A stretch of DNA of 64,000 bases from Callipepla californica brunnescens (Eukaryota; Chordata; Aves; Galliformes; Odontophoridae): positions 5,388,382 to 5,452,381 of the forward strand of contig JALIRH010000035.1 of assembly GCA_023055505.1 (NCBI GenBank). Direction: 5' to 3'. Position numbers and translations under genes: made by a program. The notes below the pieces were generated by a model. It was not told the DNA's origin. It searched no databases and was given only the letters and a program-made list of their open reading frames with translations. This document shows, piece after piece, positions 42,402-55,600 of the stretch; within the stretch, counting starts at the first letter, position 1, and every line of letters starts with the position of its first letter.

Positions 42402-45400
42402 GTAAGCTGGTATGTGTGTGCCGGATGGGTCTGTATGGGTCTGCATGCTGGAGCTCGTTCCTCGTGTGCACGCGTGGATGTGGCCCTCAGCAGATAAGGG
42501 CTGGATGAGATCAGTAGAGTGGGTTGGAGAAAGATCTGAAGCTTTTAGCCCTAAGTAGTGCCCTGATGGTGACTGGTGGGAGATGAAACATGAGGAGCAG
42601 CAGCACAGGGTGGGTGATGGCTCTCCAGCCCTGTGATGCTGAGGACCTATGTCCATTCCTCTTTGCTCCCAGAGGGACTTCCAGACACGCTGATGATTTT
42701 CTCAGTTGTTTTAAGCCACAGACATCTTCGTTTTGGGTTGCCGTAACGACAGAAATAAACACAGAAGTTTCTGGTGGTGGATAAAAATGGCTTGTGGTTT
42801 TTGACCAACCAAATTCTGTGCACTCGATTTCCAGATGCTTTGGAGAGGATGGCTTTTGGAGAATGCTGGCAAAATCGTATGGGAAAAGCAAGGCTGCTTA
42901 AAGCCGTTTCAAGTGGGGTCCTAAAACTGAGGATGTGTTTGTGGAGCTATGTGAAAGGGTTTAGGCTTAGCAATGTGCATGAAGATGGAATGCAAAAAAA
43001 TATATGCTGGTGACGTTCTGTTTGCACTTCTTATGAGCCATGAAGATGGTCTGCAAGTGTTGACTTGTTCAGAAAGCGCCCAGTAGACATGGTTCACATC
43101 CTAGTAGGTATGAGAAGTGCTCACAGGTCTGGTCTTGCCTTCCCTGTTTTCCCCCAAAATGCTGAGACTCATTGCAGTACCCCAACTCCTCTACTTTTAT
43201 TCTCATGCTCAGGGGGCACACAGAGGACCAAACCGTGCATGGCCCCATTTAGGATGGATAAGCACATTCTCTGTGAGGCCCAACTCATCCAACCGCAGCC
43301 TGGCTGGCACAGTCCCCAGCTCATCCTTGAAGTCTCAGCATGGGGCCATGGTGGATGATAAAAGCAAAGACTCAGTCTTGGGGCACTCTAGCCCTGCATC
43401 CATGGGCAATGTAGTGTCCTCCAAGTGGATGAGATCCGCCAGCAGATGTGATTCTGGGAACACACATTGAAAACCAGAGAGGGAGGCTAACAGATTCCCT
43501 TTGGGAAAAGCAAAGCCTGTAGCACAAAAGCTGGTGGAAAATGAATGGAAGTCCGGTGGAGAAACTCGGAACTGTGAAAATTCAGCCCATTAGTGAGGCT
43601 TTCTAACCTAAACCAGATTTCTGTAGGAAATAACTCCAGGACACCACAAACTATGCACTGCTGCTGCTTGGATATGTCCATACTCTATCATCCCAGTCTA
43701 TTTTTTCCCCATCTTCCCTTCCAAGCATTGTTCCAAGCCTGAAGACGCTGCCACAGCTGGGTGCCCTGGGAACAAACTTTCCCACCACTTTCTCTCTCCC
43801 CATGGAGGATGGGGGGGAGGGAAGCAGACAAGAGGTCTCATTGAAGCTGGTGGGAAGTTCTTGTTGTGTGTGCACGTGTTATTATTTAGGAGCCTGTCTG
43901 GAAGGAGGTAACACTGGCACTGCATCCCTGTCGCAAGCAGAACGGAGCTGGGGTTGGGTTGGTTGCTTGCATGGGGTAGGCTGGGAAGCAAGAAGCCTGC
44001 CTCAAAAATCAAGATGGAGGAGACTATATCCAACTGCTTTCCAGGGATGGAGAATGATGTTCTCATGACCTCAAGTGGAGGGAATTGGACCAATGCATCC
44101 CCATTGCGCTCTCTTCTCCCATGTAGGGTGCTCGGAGCCTTGGTCACTGTTGAACGAGACAAAATCCTGAAAGAGGAGCTAAGTGCACTCCTGAAAAAGG
44201 CAACAAGTCCTCAAGGCAACTTTTTATGTGGAGTATGTGACTTCTGAGAAATCAATTTTTCATTTTTTTTAAAGCTGACCACAAGTGGGCATAGAGATGT
44301 GTCTTCTGAGGTGAAGCTGATTAAGCCATGCAGATGAGATTGAAATGAGAGGAGCTGCCCATCGCTGCAGCCAGAGGGATATGGAGATCTGTTAAATATT
44401 AGCTGTAAAAGTCAGATGTGATTTGGTTGCCGACAATTCCCTGTGACCATGAGCAGGGTTGTGCAGCAGTCACCTCTGACTCCGAAGAGCCCATCTCTGA
44501 GGGATGGAGGTACTTTGAGAAAGGTAGGGAATGGAAACAGAGATGGAAAACAATAAAAAACAACTGTCAGTGGTGTTTCTCCTGGCTACAGGGAGAGGCC
44601 AGCAATGATGGCTGGATTTTTTTGTTGGCCATCTGTGGCTTTGTTTTTTTGAGCATCCCCTCCTTAGGTCCACATTGGCTGGTGGCAGAGCAGCAGGAAT
44701 TAACTCCATGAGCAATTCTCAGCCCCTCAACGGCAGCTGCTTTGGCCAGAAGCCCAGGGAAGGATTTATACCATCAGCAGCAAGAGGATAAATGGCAGCC
44801 CTGCCTCGCTGACAGCGGTGCTACCTGCAGGAGGAGACTTCTTTATTTAGTGCAGCCTGAGCTGAACATCTGCTGGGAGAGGAATTCGGTGGTCCCTCCC
44901 GGTGCTGATCCAATTAATCCAATGTGGGAAAAGCTTTACAAACACGGTCACCATCACCGAGGTGCTTGGTGTGTTGGGATGGGAGGGAACAAGAGTTGGC
45001 GTGGGGCTCCTACCCCAGAGCACAGTGAGAGGGGATGCAGGGGGCTGCCTTCATCCCACGGCCCTGGAGATTTCCCAGCTTTCCTTATTTCTCTTAAAGT
45101 CTCCTCACCAGATAGGATTTGGGAGTAGCCAGCACTGGACTTTGCAATTGGAATAAATACAAAAGTATAATGAAAGCATTGAAATGGAATTGAATAATCC
45201 TACTGGTAGGGAAGGGTGTAAGCATGGGTTTAAGCTGGTGCGGATTGCTGGGGGCCAGAGCATGAGCAGAGGATGTTCTCTGCCCTAAGGCCCTGCTGTC
45301 AGCCAGTGATATTTTACCAGAGCTGGGACCAAAACTCCCCGAGCCCTGACCGGCGTGCAGGCCCTGGGAGTCTAAACATGTTCCCTGGCATTAATCACTG

Positions 45401-46140
45401 GTAATGGAAACCAGAGCTGGCTCTTGTCCCCGCTGAGTCAATGCAACCCTTGCAAACGAGTTGGGAAATACGCACGCAGGCTGAGAACGGGGCATGAAAG
45501 AAATTCCAGGCAGGGCTGCTTTTTTTTTTTTTTTCTTTTCTTCTTTTTAGTGGAATTTCAAAATTGGAAAACCCATAAAGGGAGTAAAAATAGAAACAAG
45601 AGCAGCAGAAACCTCAGTCCTCCAACGGTCTGCTGGACTCAAACCTTTCTCCACCTTTACTGCTTTACCTTCCTATTCCTACGAGTGACACCAAGGTCTG
45701 GCAGTGTTGGAGGACTTTAGGGCAGGACTGAATGGTGAGCTCAGCAAAGGATTGCAGTGAGACTAATTGCAGTCCCAGGGACCCTGCGAGCACTTAAGAG
45801 AGATGGACTCTCTAAACACTTAATGAGGTTGCACCGAAATGGCAGCTAAATGATCTCCTCTGCCCGCTGTTTAGGAAGCGGTCGATGCAGGGTCGTGATG
45901 GGGAGATAAATCTCTCCCCAACTTCATCAGCTGGTGCCAAGATGCAAAAGGATGGGTTTGGAGACGGTTTCAGGAGCTGGAGTCGTTGGGGCATTTTGTG
46001 GTATTGGGGTCCAATGCCCCACACAAAGAGCACTGCCACCAGGAAACTCTCCCCCAGCCCCCAAATCTGTGTGAGACCATGGGAAATCCCTACAGTCACA
46101 TGGAAATGGTATTTCAAATGTTTCTGTTGAAGATTGTGGC
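42402..46140. other. Intergenic DNA, no gene seen
   Basis: Unique-looking sequence with a T run at about 45521-45535. No coding exon, RNA gene or transposon was recognised. Confidence 0.7.
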
Positions 46141-46200
46141 ATCTCCCTGAAATAAGGGGGGAAACTGAGGCATGGGAGTGCATGGTGATTTGTCCCAGTA
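46141..46200 (+). repeat. MIR/L2-like fragment
   Basis: 'aaataaggggggaaactgag' followed by 'gcatgggagtgcatggtgat' and 'ttgtccca' follows the MIR core box 'gatgaggaaactgaggca' and 'ttgcccaaggtc'. It is short and diverged. Confidence 0.45.
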
Positions 46201-47180
46201 CTGCTCCAGTGGGGGGAGGAGGGCTGAGACTGTCCCCTCCTTTTTATCTTCACCATCTTTCCCCTCTTCCCCTAAAAAGAAAGGAAGAAATGAAGATGAA
46301 AAACAGCTATTTTGTAAAAACTTCATTACCAAAGGCTCTGCCGAAAGAGCCCGGGTAATAACACCGCCTCTTTGCATTAGCGTGCCATCTGAGAGCTGCT
46401 CGGAGGGAAGAGGTCATGTTTATATGCGATCTGTGAGAAAAATGGGGCAAAAACCGATGGCTCCTGCCCACGCACTGCGGCGCTGAAAGAGATACTCTGT
46501 CCCAGATGGATGCAATTAGGGGGAGGCAGCAAGAAAAAATATTACGCAGGTGCTGTGGGATGTTTCTGGAAACTTCAGATGTTGCTTTTCCCAACGCTTG
46601 AGATCGTGCTCCCTCTGTGTACGGAGCGATGGCCGTTCCCCTGCGCTACAGCTGGTACAGGAGGCTTGGAGACACGTGGTGCTGGGCTGCGTTTTGCTGG
46701 TTTTCTTCTTCATTATTTTTCCTTCCTACTCCGTTCCTTTTCTGCTCATTCCTGTCCCAGAAGTGTGGTTCTCGCTGATTCAGTGGGTGAATCCTTGCAG
46801 CCAGGCACCGAGCTCGTTTCTCTGTGGCACAGAGCTGGCCCCGTGCCCCACGATGTGCCCTCTCCTGGGGTGGCCCAAGGGCTCTTAACTGGGGGAGAGC
46901 GCTGGAAAAAGTCGGGCACCGGAGCAGCCTCCCTCCCTCCATCGCCCCCGGATGGCTTTGGGAGCAGTGAGATGTTTGGATAATGTAAATCCATCCGGCT
47001 TTGTCTTTTATGGTGCCCGGGGGATGCATCCGTCACGGCGAGGCTCCCTCCCTTCGGGGAGCTGCCAGCTCCACGCTACCTAGAGCCACGCTGGAGGGGC
47101 TGGCGGGCAGCGCAGGTTTCTCCTCCCAGTGGGATTTGTGGCTTTGAAATATGCCCTTTTTTCTTTGCTCCGATGATGCT
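46201..47180. other. Intergenic DNA, one candidate conserved segment
   Basis: The segment 46290-46445 is balanced in composition ('aaacttcattaccaaaggct', 'cctctttgcattagcgtgcc') and stands out from the flanks. Nothing else could be named. Confidence 0.5.
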
Positions 47181-47315
47181 AAATAAAACCCCAAGGTTTT
47201 ATTTTGCAGGGACAGCCCCGCGGGGGAGCAGCGCTCGGAGGCTCCTCGCTGCCGCCGGTCACTGCCGGCCGTGAGAACCACGGCTCTTCGGACGGAGTTT
47301 GGCCACTTGCTTTGT
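47181..47315 (+). promoter_or_regulatory. CpG-dense spot with acceptor-like sequence
   Basis: About 12 CpGs fall within 47215-47310, in DNA that is otherwise CpG-poor. Just before it, 'ggttttattttgcag' at 47195-47209 resembles a splice acceptor. It could be a small CpG island, an enhancer or the edge of an unannotated transcript. Confidence 0.35.
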
Positions 47316-47547
47316 TTGGTTTGATCGCTCTCTCTTTTAATTTTTTTTGCTGTCGTTGTTGCTTTTTTTTTCCCCCTCTGGGTTACCAAGGGGCTCAGAC
47401 AGCACAGCACTGGCTGGCATCGCTCTGGGCGGGCACACATGGTGTGTCCTGGGGGAGACAGCAGCGGCAGTGATTTCGGTCAGGGTTGAGCAGAACGGCC
47501 CAGCCCTGCAGTTCCCCATCTCATCCCAAGGGGAGTGCAAATGCCCG

Positions 47548-47572
47548 GCCTCAGTTTCCCCACTTTCTAAAG
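47548..47572 (-). repeat. Short MIR/L2-like core box, minus orientation
   Basis: 'cctcagtttccccactttct' is the reverse complement of the MIR/L2 'gaaactgagg' box with its usual flank. Only about 25 bases are recognisable. Confidence 0.3.
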
Positions 47573-48654
47573 TATATTGAAAAGTGCTTATCAGTGGGCT
47601 GGTTTGTTTTTTGTTTGTTTTTTTAGGTTTTTTTTTGGCAGAAGGCATTCCCAGGCTCCGTGTTTCCAGCCAAGGGAACAACACTGATGGAAAAGATGGA
47701 GGAATGGGAAAAAAAAAAATGTAAAAACTGGGGAGAAGTCTTACTTCCACTGCTGTGCAAACTGCAGAGCAGTCCTTACAGCAGTGCTTTTCTGCCTCCT
47801 GGCTCTTTTAGCAGCTGCTGGCCCTGGTCAGCTCATCCTAATCGCTTAGCTGCCATCCCGTGTTAAGAAATCTCAGTGACAATGCATCTTACGTGGGGTC
47901 ATTTCCTCCGGGGCAGGCTCCTGCTGGCCACAGCCACACTGCAGGCTTCTGTTTAACATCTGCTCCTGCTTCTGCCCTGCCCTTTGGGTCACTGGCACAG
48001 CTCGCCTTTCACCCTGCCTTGCTCAATGGGGATGGGGAGCGTGATCATCAACGCCTCAATGCCCTCACGATGGGTTCTGGCATCTTGATGTGCTCCAAGC
48101 CCCCATGTGGGGTCACCCGTGTGGGTCACATTTGGTGGCAGCGGCCTTTGACCCTTCTCTTGCAGCAATGGCACAAAGAACGTCGCTTTCCCCATCAGAT
48201 TCTGAATGAATCTGAATTATCACCTTTGCTCCTACACTGTGCGGCACTGATTGCTGTGCCTGCCTGGCACCCCACCCTCATGCCCAGCAGTTCACATCCA
48301 GCAGCCAAATGTGGCATGAGCATAGCAGGCAGCGAAGCTCAAGCTCTCAGTGGATCTCAGAGCACATTACACAGGTCTGTTGGTAACCGTGGCTCCTGCT
48401 GTTCCTGCCTGCTAAAATTCAGGGTTTGGCTCCCTACCAAAAGTGATCAGCCTTCTGCTTCCCAGTAACAGGGCTTTGGTAACGACATAAGGGAATAAGG
48501 TCCTCAAAGGAGCCATGAGAAGAAGTTTCAGCAGTTCAGGAGTTCATGGCCCCGGAGCCTGGAGTTCTTCATGAAAACCCACAAAAACATGCACACAATT
48601 TCTTCTCCCTGAGTCTGATGCAGCAGTGTCTCACCTGGGTGAAATCAGAGATTC

Positions 48655-48741
48655 CCAGAGTCACGGGACCATCAAGGCTGGAAGGAGAACTAAGATCAAG
48701 TCCAACCATAGTCCCATCACCACGTGGGCTGATCCCACGGC
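48655..48741 (-). repeat. CR1 fragment in downstream intergenic DNA
   Basis: 'cacgggaccatcaaggctgg', 'aagatcaagtccaaccatag' and 'cccatcaccacg' match the reverse complement of the CR1 3' terminus. It is diverged and truncated. Confidence 0.78.
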
Positions 48742-49675
48742 CATCTCTGCACGTGGGCAGGAGGATGGGGCATCCCTGGGAAGCTGAGCGCGTGGTTTTA
48801 ATTTTCCTCTTGATCCACAGAGAAAAGAAAAGCATGGAGATTTACGACCTGCCTTCTCCTCCTCCAGGTTTATAAATAGCATTTATCAGGTGCTGGGCAT
48901 ATGGTGGCTTTTGGGGAACGCCAGAGAGGGATCAAAAGCAGTGTTAGTGCCTCCTCCCCTCCCCTTTCAGTGTCTCATCTTCTGAGCCCGTCTATAAATG
49001 GCCACATTAACCTCCCTGCTTCGAGCTGGAGATGGGCTCAGCCATTTGCCATCTGCATTCCCCACAGCCAGCCCCCAGCTTCTGTGTGCCAGGCTCCTGC
49101 AGCTTTGATGTCTTCCTGCTTTCCCCCAGGTGCACACGTTGCTGCAGAGCAGGGCTCCGTGCGAGGACACCCCGCTCGATGAAAAGGATGCTCAGGGCAA
49201 AGGGAGGCAGCACGAGGAAGGGAAAAGATAAATAAAACCCACAAGGATGCTCGCACATTGTCAGCTACTTGCATAAATCCATTTTGCACCACTATTTTGT
49301 ACTTCAGGCAGTGGTTTTCTTTCACCCCAGAGCTGCTCCTGTGAGGTGCCATGCTGGTTTCTCTCTCCCTCTTCTTCTTATAAGAAAAAATGGGTTTTCC
49401 CACAAGGCTGGAGCGCTTCCTGCTGCAAGCTGCGCAAGCATTCAGAAAACAAGACATGAACATTTGTCTTTCCTTGCTCTGAGACAATTATCACAGGATC
49501 TTTATCTTCCATCTTTAAAGAGTCACGGTGCAAGCACAGTGCTGGGCTAATCCCCTCTCCAATCCCAGCCCCAACGAGGACACTTTCCAGCGGGAGCACA
49601 GCTTCCAGAAGGGCTGATGGTAGAGCTGTGCTGGGATTAACCTTTTCAGACCCTTTCCTGAGTTTGGAAAGTGGT

Positions 49676-49697
49676 ATTTTATTTATTTATTTATTTT
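49676..49697 (+). repeat. (ATTT)n microsatellite in intergenic DNA
   Basis: About five ATTT units running into a T run. It creates several overlapping ATTTA pentamers, but lies outside any recognised transcript. Confidence 0.85.
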
Positions 49698-51849
49698 TTC
49701 CTGAGATGTCAAGCCCGGGAACAAATAGATGAGAGAAGTTTTCCAGCAGCCGATGATTCAAATCTCCTTCCCCTTCCATTTACAAATGTTTTTTGTTGGT
49801 TTTTTTTTTGCAGATGTGTTCTCTGGTTTCATTGTGGATTTGCACCAGAGAAGCTGTAAATGAAGGAATCTTCAGTAAACAGTGCTGCTTGAAACATATT
49901 TGGAACAGCTTTCCAGGTGATATAACTCCACTAACGTCAGCAGGAATGGACGTGGGGTTGGAAAATCATGGTCAACAGAATTGCAAAATGACCAGCTGGC
50001 GGCTCTTTGTTTCTTAAAGTAACATGATGAAATGGTGGCATTTTAACCCACGTTATTGAGCTTCTCACACATTTCTCTGCTTGGATCTGCTTTAACCCTG
50101 TGGGCAGCCCTCCCTCATGTGCCCCAGGCTCTTGATTTTGATGGGAGAGGGCATCTCTTTGTAGCTCCCAGCCAGATGAATCACCCTCTTCCCACTGCTG
50201 CCCAGGGAATGCAGGCTGTGACTGAGCACTGCTGGCCCCAGAGAGGGAATCTGCAGCCCCTCTGAGCGCTGACCTCTTGGCCAGCTGGATTGAAGGGATT
50301 TGAGCCCACTTGCATGACTGTCCCCAAGCTCTGTGCTCTTTGCATCCATTGTTTTGCACAGTGCTGTCCTCATTTAGATGAGACATCTCCCAGGCTGACG
50401 TTATATCCTGGGACAGCCCATCCCCACCATTTCTGGTGCCTTGGGGCAGCTCCACATTTCTCCAGAGAGCACAGCAGCTGAGCCTTGCTACCAACCCCAT
50501 CCATCCAGAGCGTGTGCACTCAGCATCCCCTCAGCGGTCAACAAGAGCCAGTAGATGCCAAATAAAACCCCATCATTAAACCCCACAGTCAGTGATTTCA
50601 ATCCATTTGCCCAAAGCATCCTCAGCAGGGGCTGTGCAATCTCAGGCCATCGCCCCCAACAAGCTCCTTTGAACTCCAACCTACCGGGCCACGGCGGCCG
50701 CGAGCCAGCCTTGTCTGAACATGGTTTTAATCTGGTTGGATATATTTAATGCACCGACATGTCTTAAACTGGAAGAGATCTAAGCCCTGCCTGGCAGGTG
50801 TGATGGAAAGCAGACGCTGCCTCCATTGGCTCTCTGGCTCTGGAGATGCTGCTGGGAAAATGGGATGAGAAGCACTGGCCCAGACGTTCTGCGGTGCACA
50901 GACATCTGCTGAAATTGGGCAAGGTGAAGGGGAAAGGCAGCGAGACACAAAGTGGCAAAAAAATCTGGAAAAGGGAATGGAAACCAAGGGGAAAATGGAG
51001 GTAAATAGAAAAAGGCCCAGAGAGATGAGCTGGGGGGTGACATGCTGGATCCCTGGAGGACCCACCAAACAGCACCAGCTCTTCCACAAAAGATGCCTTC
51101 AATAAATGACTTGTTCTCAGCAGAACCCGAAAAACAAACTCCTTTCCTGTGTGGGGTGTCTTTAAAAATAGTGCATTGTTTAAAGGAAATTCTTACTTAA
51201 TGTGAGCACCCTCACTTTTCAAGTAGAAGAGAAAAATATATCCCCGGGAAAAGGAGCAGACAGAAGTTTGCCACGGTTGTGGATATGGTGAATCAGGGCC
51301 TGAAGCGGTGATGCAGCACCTGGTGGGACAGCAGGGCCGGCCCAGGGGGCTCAGGTGCATGCAGTGCTGAGTGCTGGGAGGCTGGAGCCAGGATCCACCC
51401 CTTCCCTGCCCTCATTTAAGGTGTGGCAGTGGATGCAATGGCATTTTGCTGGAGCTCCCTGTGTATCTGAGGCCTTCAAGAACTAAGCAGCTTCTTTCTT
51501 TTGTTTCCATGTCCACGGCTGCTGCATTAGGGCTTGTCCTCGCTTAATGTAGCCTGAGACTTTGCTGCTGTGCTGTCATTGCTGTGCATTCTGTTGCACT
51601 ATAGCCCCAAAAGCTCAGGATAATTGTGCAAAGCCATGCTTTGGGTAAATGGCACACACCATAGGAAGGATTTACACTTCATAACCCCTTACAGGGCCAA
51701 ATCTTGCTCCTTTTCATCCAACTGCCCATCTCTGCCCCCTGCTCCCTCTGGCCAAGTGAGTTAGCAGAGCTTGCCTGGCTGCAAGGTGAGCAAAGCAAAG
51801 CTCTGCTCCCTTTTCTGGCACTCCCACAGCTGCAGTTGTCTCTGCACAA

Positions 51850-52065
51850 AGTCTGTGTGATCTATTAAAGATCTCAAATAAGGATTTAATTTAGTTTTAA
51901 TAAGACAGTTTGGGAGATGTTAATTAAATTGAGTTATTAAAAGCACATGGGCTGGACTTAGCTAATACATTTCCTCTTTTATTAAGTCCATTAAAAAATA
52001 AGGGGTAGAAGAAAGAAAATAAAAGGAGATAGAAGGGAAAAAAAAAAAAAAAAGCTGTCTTTAGA
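51850..52065. promoter_or_regulatory. AT-rich block with homeodomain-type TAATTA motifs
   Basis: Contains 'ggatttaatttagttttaat' and 'gatgttaattaaattgagtt', ending in the A run at 52030. It could be a conserved enhancer or merely AT-rich low-complexity DNA. Confidence 0.25.
52030..52052 (+). repeat. A run in intergenic DNA
   Basis: Eighteen or so consecutive A after gaaggg. No upstream body of a retroposon is recognisable, so it is low-complexity sequence. Confidence 0.85.
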
Positions 52066-52479
52066 TGCAGAAATACGTTCAAAAGGCTTCTTTTCCTCTG
52101 CTGAATTACCACGAAGTGTCCCAAGAGATGAACCAAAGACACAGCAAGGTGAACTTGAATCCTCCCAGGCTCCCTGAGACGTGAGCACAAATCATGCCAA
52201 AATTGGCTTTGGGATGAAGCCAGAATGTTGAACCCTCTGGAACCCGATGGGTCACCACGTGCTCAAACCCCGAATTTCCATGCACCTCTGTCCCTGACTT
52301 TGGGTTACTGAGAGGAGTGATGCTGGAGCGACGTATCCGTTGTGCCATGCACCATGGCTGGGAAAGCTGCCCGAGTGCTCCTTTTCATCATTGCACATAA
52401 TCTGATTTTTCCAACCTCTGGCAAAAATGCTGCTGGGAATCTCTTTAGTTCAAGGAATTGTCAGGGTGATTTGGTTAAG

Positions 52480-52615
52480 CCGAAGAAAAACTCCCACGTG
52501 CCTTGAACATGACAAATATTTTATTAGCTGGAAGTGTAACCAGCTGTAATTAGCTTAGCAGCCCAGAGTTAATAGATTTATAAGCTTTAGAGGATACAAT
52601 GCACTAGTGAGGCAA
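52480..52615. promoter_or_regulatory. Candidate conserved non-coding block
   Basis: 'gacaaatattttattagctg', 'aaccagctgtaattagctta' and 'gagttaatagatttataagc' give a repeat-free AT-rich segment with E-box (CAGCTG) and TAATTA motifs. Conservation is untested. Confidence 0.25.
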
Positions 52616-55600
52616 TCCGGACTGACCTGCCTAGGAAATTCATCCTGTACCTCCCAGATTAACCTGTTGTTTCCATCTGGGCTCTTTCTGAGGTTCATCT
52701 TCCAACCTGTGGAGCAATTCTGGGTATTGCATTATATCAATCTATTTCTTCATTTCTCCTTTTTTTTTTACTTCCAGGTCATCTTTTGCTCTTATTGATC
52801 GTCCTTATTAGCTATTGTCATCCACTCAGGCAGCTCACAACTCCCATCTGCAGAGGCTGGGCAATGCTACACCCGCTCCCATCTCTGGAAGGGATTAACA
52901 CCACTAGGGGAGAACCTTAGGGTCCTGTTTGTATGCACCCAATCTTCATAATGCACTGGAAAACTGATGGAAACACTGGACAGCAACAGCCATGACAACC
53001 TCTCCTCCCCGCAGGAGCTCTGTATCAGCCTACAGCTTTTGTCCATCCCACCACAACAGCTTTGCCATGGATTTCTAATGGCTTCCAGTGTCCATCCAAG
53101 ATTAAGTGGCATTGCCAGTGTGAGATGTTTGGGTGAGGATGAGCAGCGTTGGGGATCTGGTTTCCATCAAAATCTCTTAAATTTCTAGGGGACCGATCTC
53201 CTTCTGCACCGAAAGATTTGGTTAATTGGGAAAGAAAGAAATATTTTGCCTTTTCTGGCGAATGTGAAATTATTTGAAACATTCCCCAGTTTCAGGGAGT
53301 GCCTGGGCTTTGGCACTCCTGTTTGGAGAGGCATCCTCACCGAGTGGCTCTGCAAAGCCCCCACGTCCCATCTTGTTCTTTATTTTCCACCCTCCTTCCC
53401 CCATAGACACCTCCACTTCTGCACAGAGCTACGTATGGAAAACTTTCCGAGTGCAGCTGCCTTGTGTCTGGAGCAGCTTCCAGCTGAGGAGGGCAAAAGA
53501 GGAGCTTATGGGAGAAGGCAAAATAATGGGTGGGTGTTTGTGGCATTTGGCGGCTCCGCTGATTTTCCAGCTTCAAAACGTTCACAAACATTCCCACAAA
53601 ACCCCGGCTGCTTCCCGTGCTCCTTTCCGAGCCCACAAACTGTGATAAATAAGATGTTATAAATGTTAATTAAGAAGAGCTTTACCCTATTCTGTCTTGT
53701 ATACCTTCTAAGTTTAGGAGATGATGGGTGTTTGCTCCATCCCCACAGCCAAACCCATTGGCTGAGCGGGCAGCACAAGAGCCCAAGCCCATGGTCCCAA
53801 CTCCGGGTAGGAAACATCTGGAAATCCATTTGCATCTCTCGTCACAGACAGAGAATGAACAAGTGTGAAGTGGCAGCCGGGGGGGCCATGAGCCCATCAC
53901 AGCTGATGGCTCCAGGTGCAGTTTTTGGGGGGAGAATGTTCCCCTGGTGGCTGGATGATGGGGAAAAAACAAACCTCGCAGCACTGCAAATGGCAGCAAG
54001 GCCGGGGCAGCCCCAGCTGTGCCTGCTGACGCCAGGCTATTGTTTGCACACTGTTTGCATGTCGGAGGGGAAAAAGCTCCCCGTGTTTCTCTCCAGAGAA
54101 GGCTGGACACGGGGAGTGACGTCCCCACCTGGACCCGGCGGTTGTGAGCTGGGGAAGCGGCATCCAGCGGCAAAGATAATTATTTATACAGAGCTTGACT
54201 AATGAATGGCTTTGAATGGGGGCTTCCTGGAGCACTCGCTCCACCCAGCTTTTGCAAGGGAGAGATTAAGGCTGGGAGTTTCTTGTTTTGCTTTGTTTAA
54301 TTCCTGCTGCTCGGCAGGAGCGGACCTTGCTGATGGTTGTGGCTGTATGGGGCACTGGGCGCGTCAGTTTGCACGTGCTGGGGTTACTGCTTAGCCAAAA
54401 AAAAAGGGAAGGGGGGGAATCGGGATAGATCAACCCCTTGTGTGATGCTGAGAGGGTGGCAGTGGGGACAGGAGATGTCCAAGCCCTGTCCTGGTGGGAT
54501 TGGCTCTGTCATAGAGGTCTCTGTGGGGAACGCCCGCCTGCTCTCTTGGCAAACACAATCCCTTTGCCAGTGCTGCTGATTTGAACAATAAAAGGTATTC
54601 GTGCTAAAGGTCCCTCCTGTTGTAATAAATGGTTTTGCTGATGATATCAGAGCAAAGAGCATAGATATTTTTGTTCCTTCCAAGCAAACCATGAGTGCAA
54701 ACCTTGCCCGAGTTGAGGCACGGCTGTGTATTTGGCACCAATAGGGTTCCACCCTTCATTTGTTCTGTTCTTAGAATAAAAAGACAATTTGGGATCCGAA
54801 TGTGAGTCTGGGGTAATATAGCATTGCATGGAGGTAAAAGGACTTGAGACAGCCCTGACAGTGCAGATTCACGTAGAGTACATGAGGAAATACAGCACAA
54901 CAAATGTTTGATTCAGGAGACAGATAAGCAACGTGGGAGATGCCCTGCCATTAGCAGATCTCATTTTTTTCCTCTGCTTTGGGACAGTAGAAACCCATCA
55001 GGGTTTGCAAGCCAGCAGTGTGCGTGCCCTGTTTGCAGCTGGGTGATTGCATCTCCCTCTCCACCCATCCCACTCCACATTTCAGGGAACTGAATTGTTG
55101 TCCAGAGCCATCTCTCTCTGCTGGAATGATACAGAGGGTTTTATGGAGGCAGCTGAGGAGTGGCCAGGGCCAGCTCCTCGTGAGCCCAGTAAACAGGAAG
55201 GTGAGGAAGCGTGGAGTGGAGCCCCAGCTCATCCAGGACGTGGGGTGCACACAATGCCGTGCCGGAAAGGGGGGGTTATAAATACATGGGGTCAGGGCCA
55301 GGCCCTGTGAACAATAGGGACAGGGAGGGGGGAAGAGGCCAGCAGGGACAAGCCAAGGCCACCAAGCTGGCTGCAAACACAGTCCTGCAGCTCAGCTCCA
55401 GGAGCTGGGGGTGTGAGGTATGTATAGTGGAGAGGGGAAGCGCAGCAGCTGAGCTGAGCTGCTTTCTTTGCAGCACGACGTAATGTAGTGGAGGGTTGGC
55501 AGCTGGATCGTCCGCTGCCACCTCTGGGTTTCCACTCCTGTTCCTAAATGTGGGTGGGGTGGGAGAAAGTGAGCAGGAATGACTGGAGATACCTGTGTCT

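Larger units (their letters stand above)
47573..51849. other. Intergenic DNA with one CR1 fragment and an ATTT microsatellite
   Basis: Apart from the CR1 piece at 48655-48741 and the (ATTT)n tract at 49676, the sequence is unique and mixed. The minus-strand frame 49937-50500 (187 codons) shows no domain that I can recognise and no splice context. Confidence 0.65.

Noticed and set aside
49937..50500. 187-codon minus-strand frame
   Set aside because: No recognisable domain and no splice structure; length is within what GC-rich avian DNA gives by chance.
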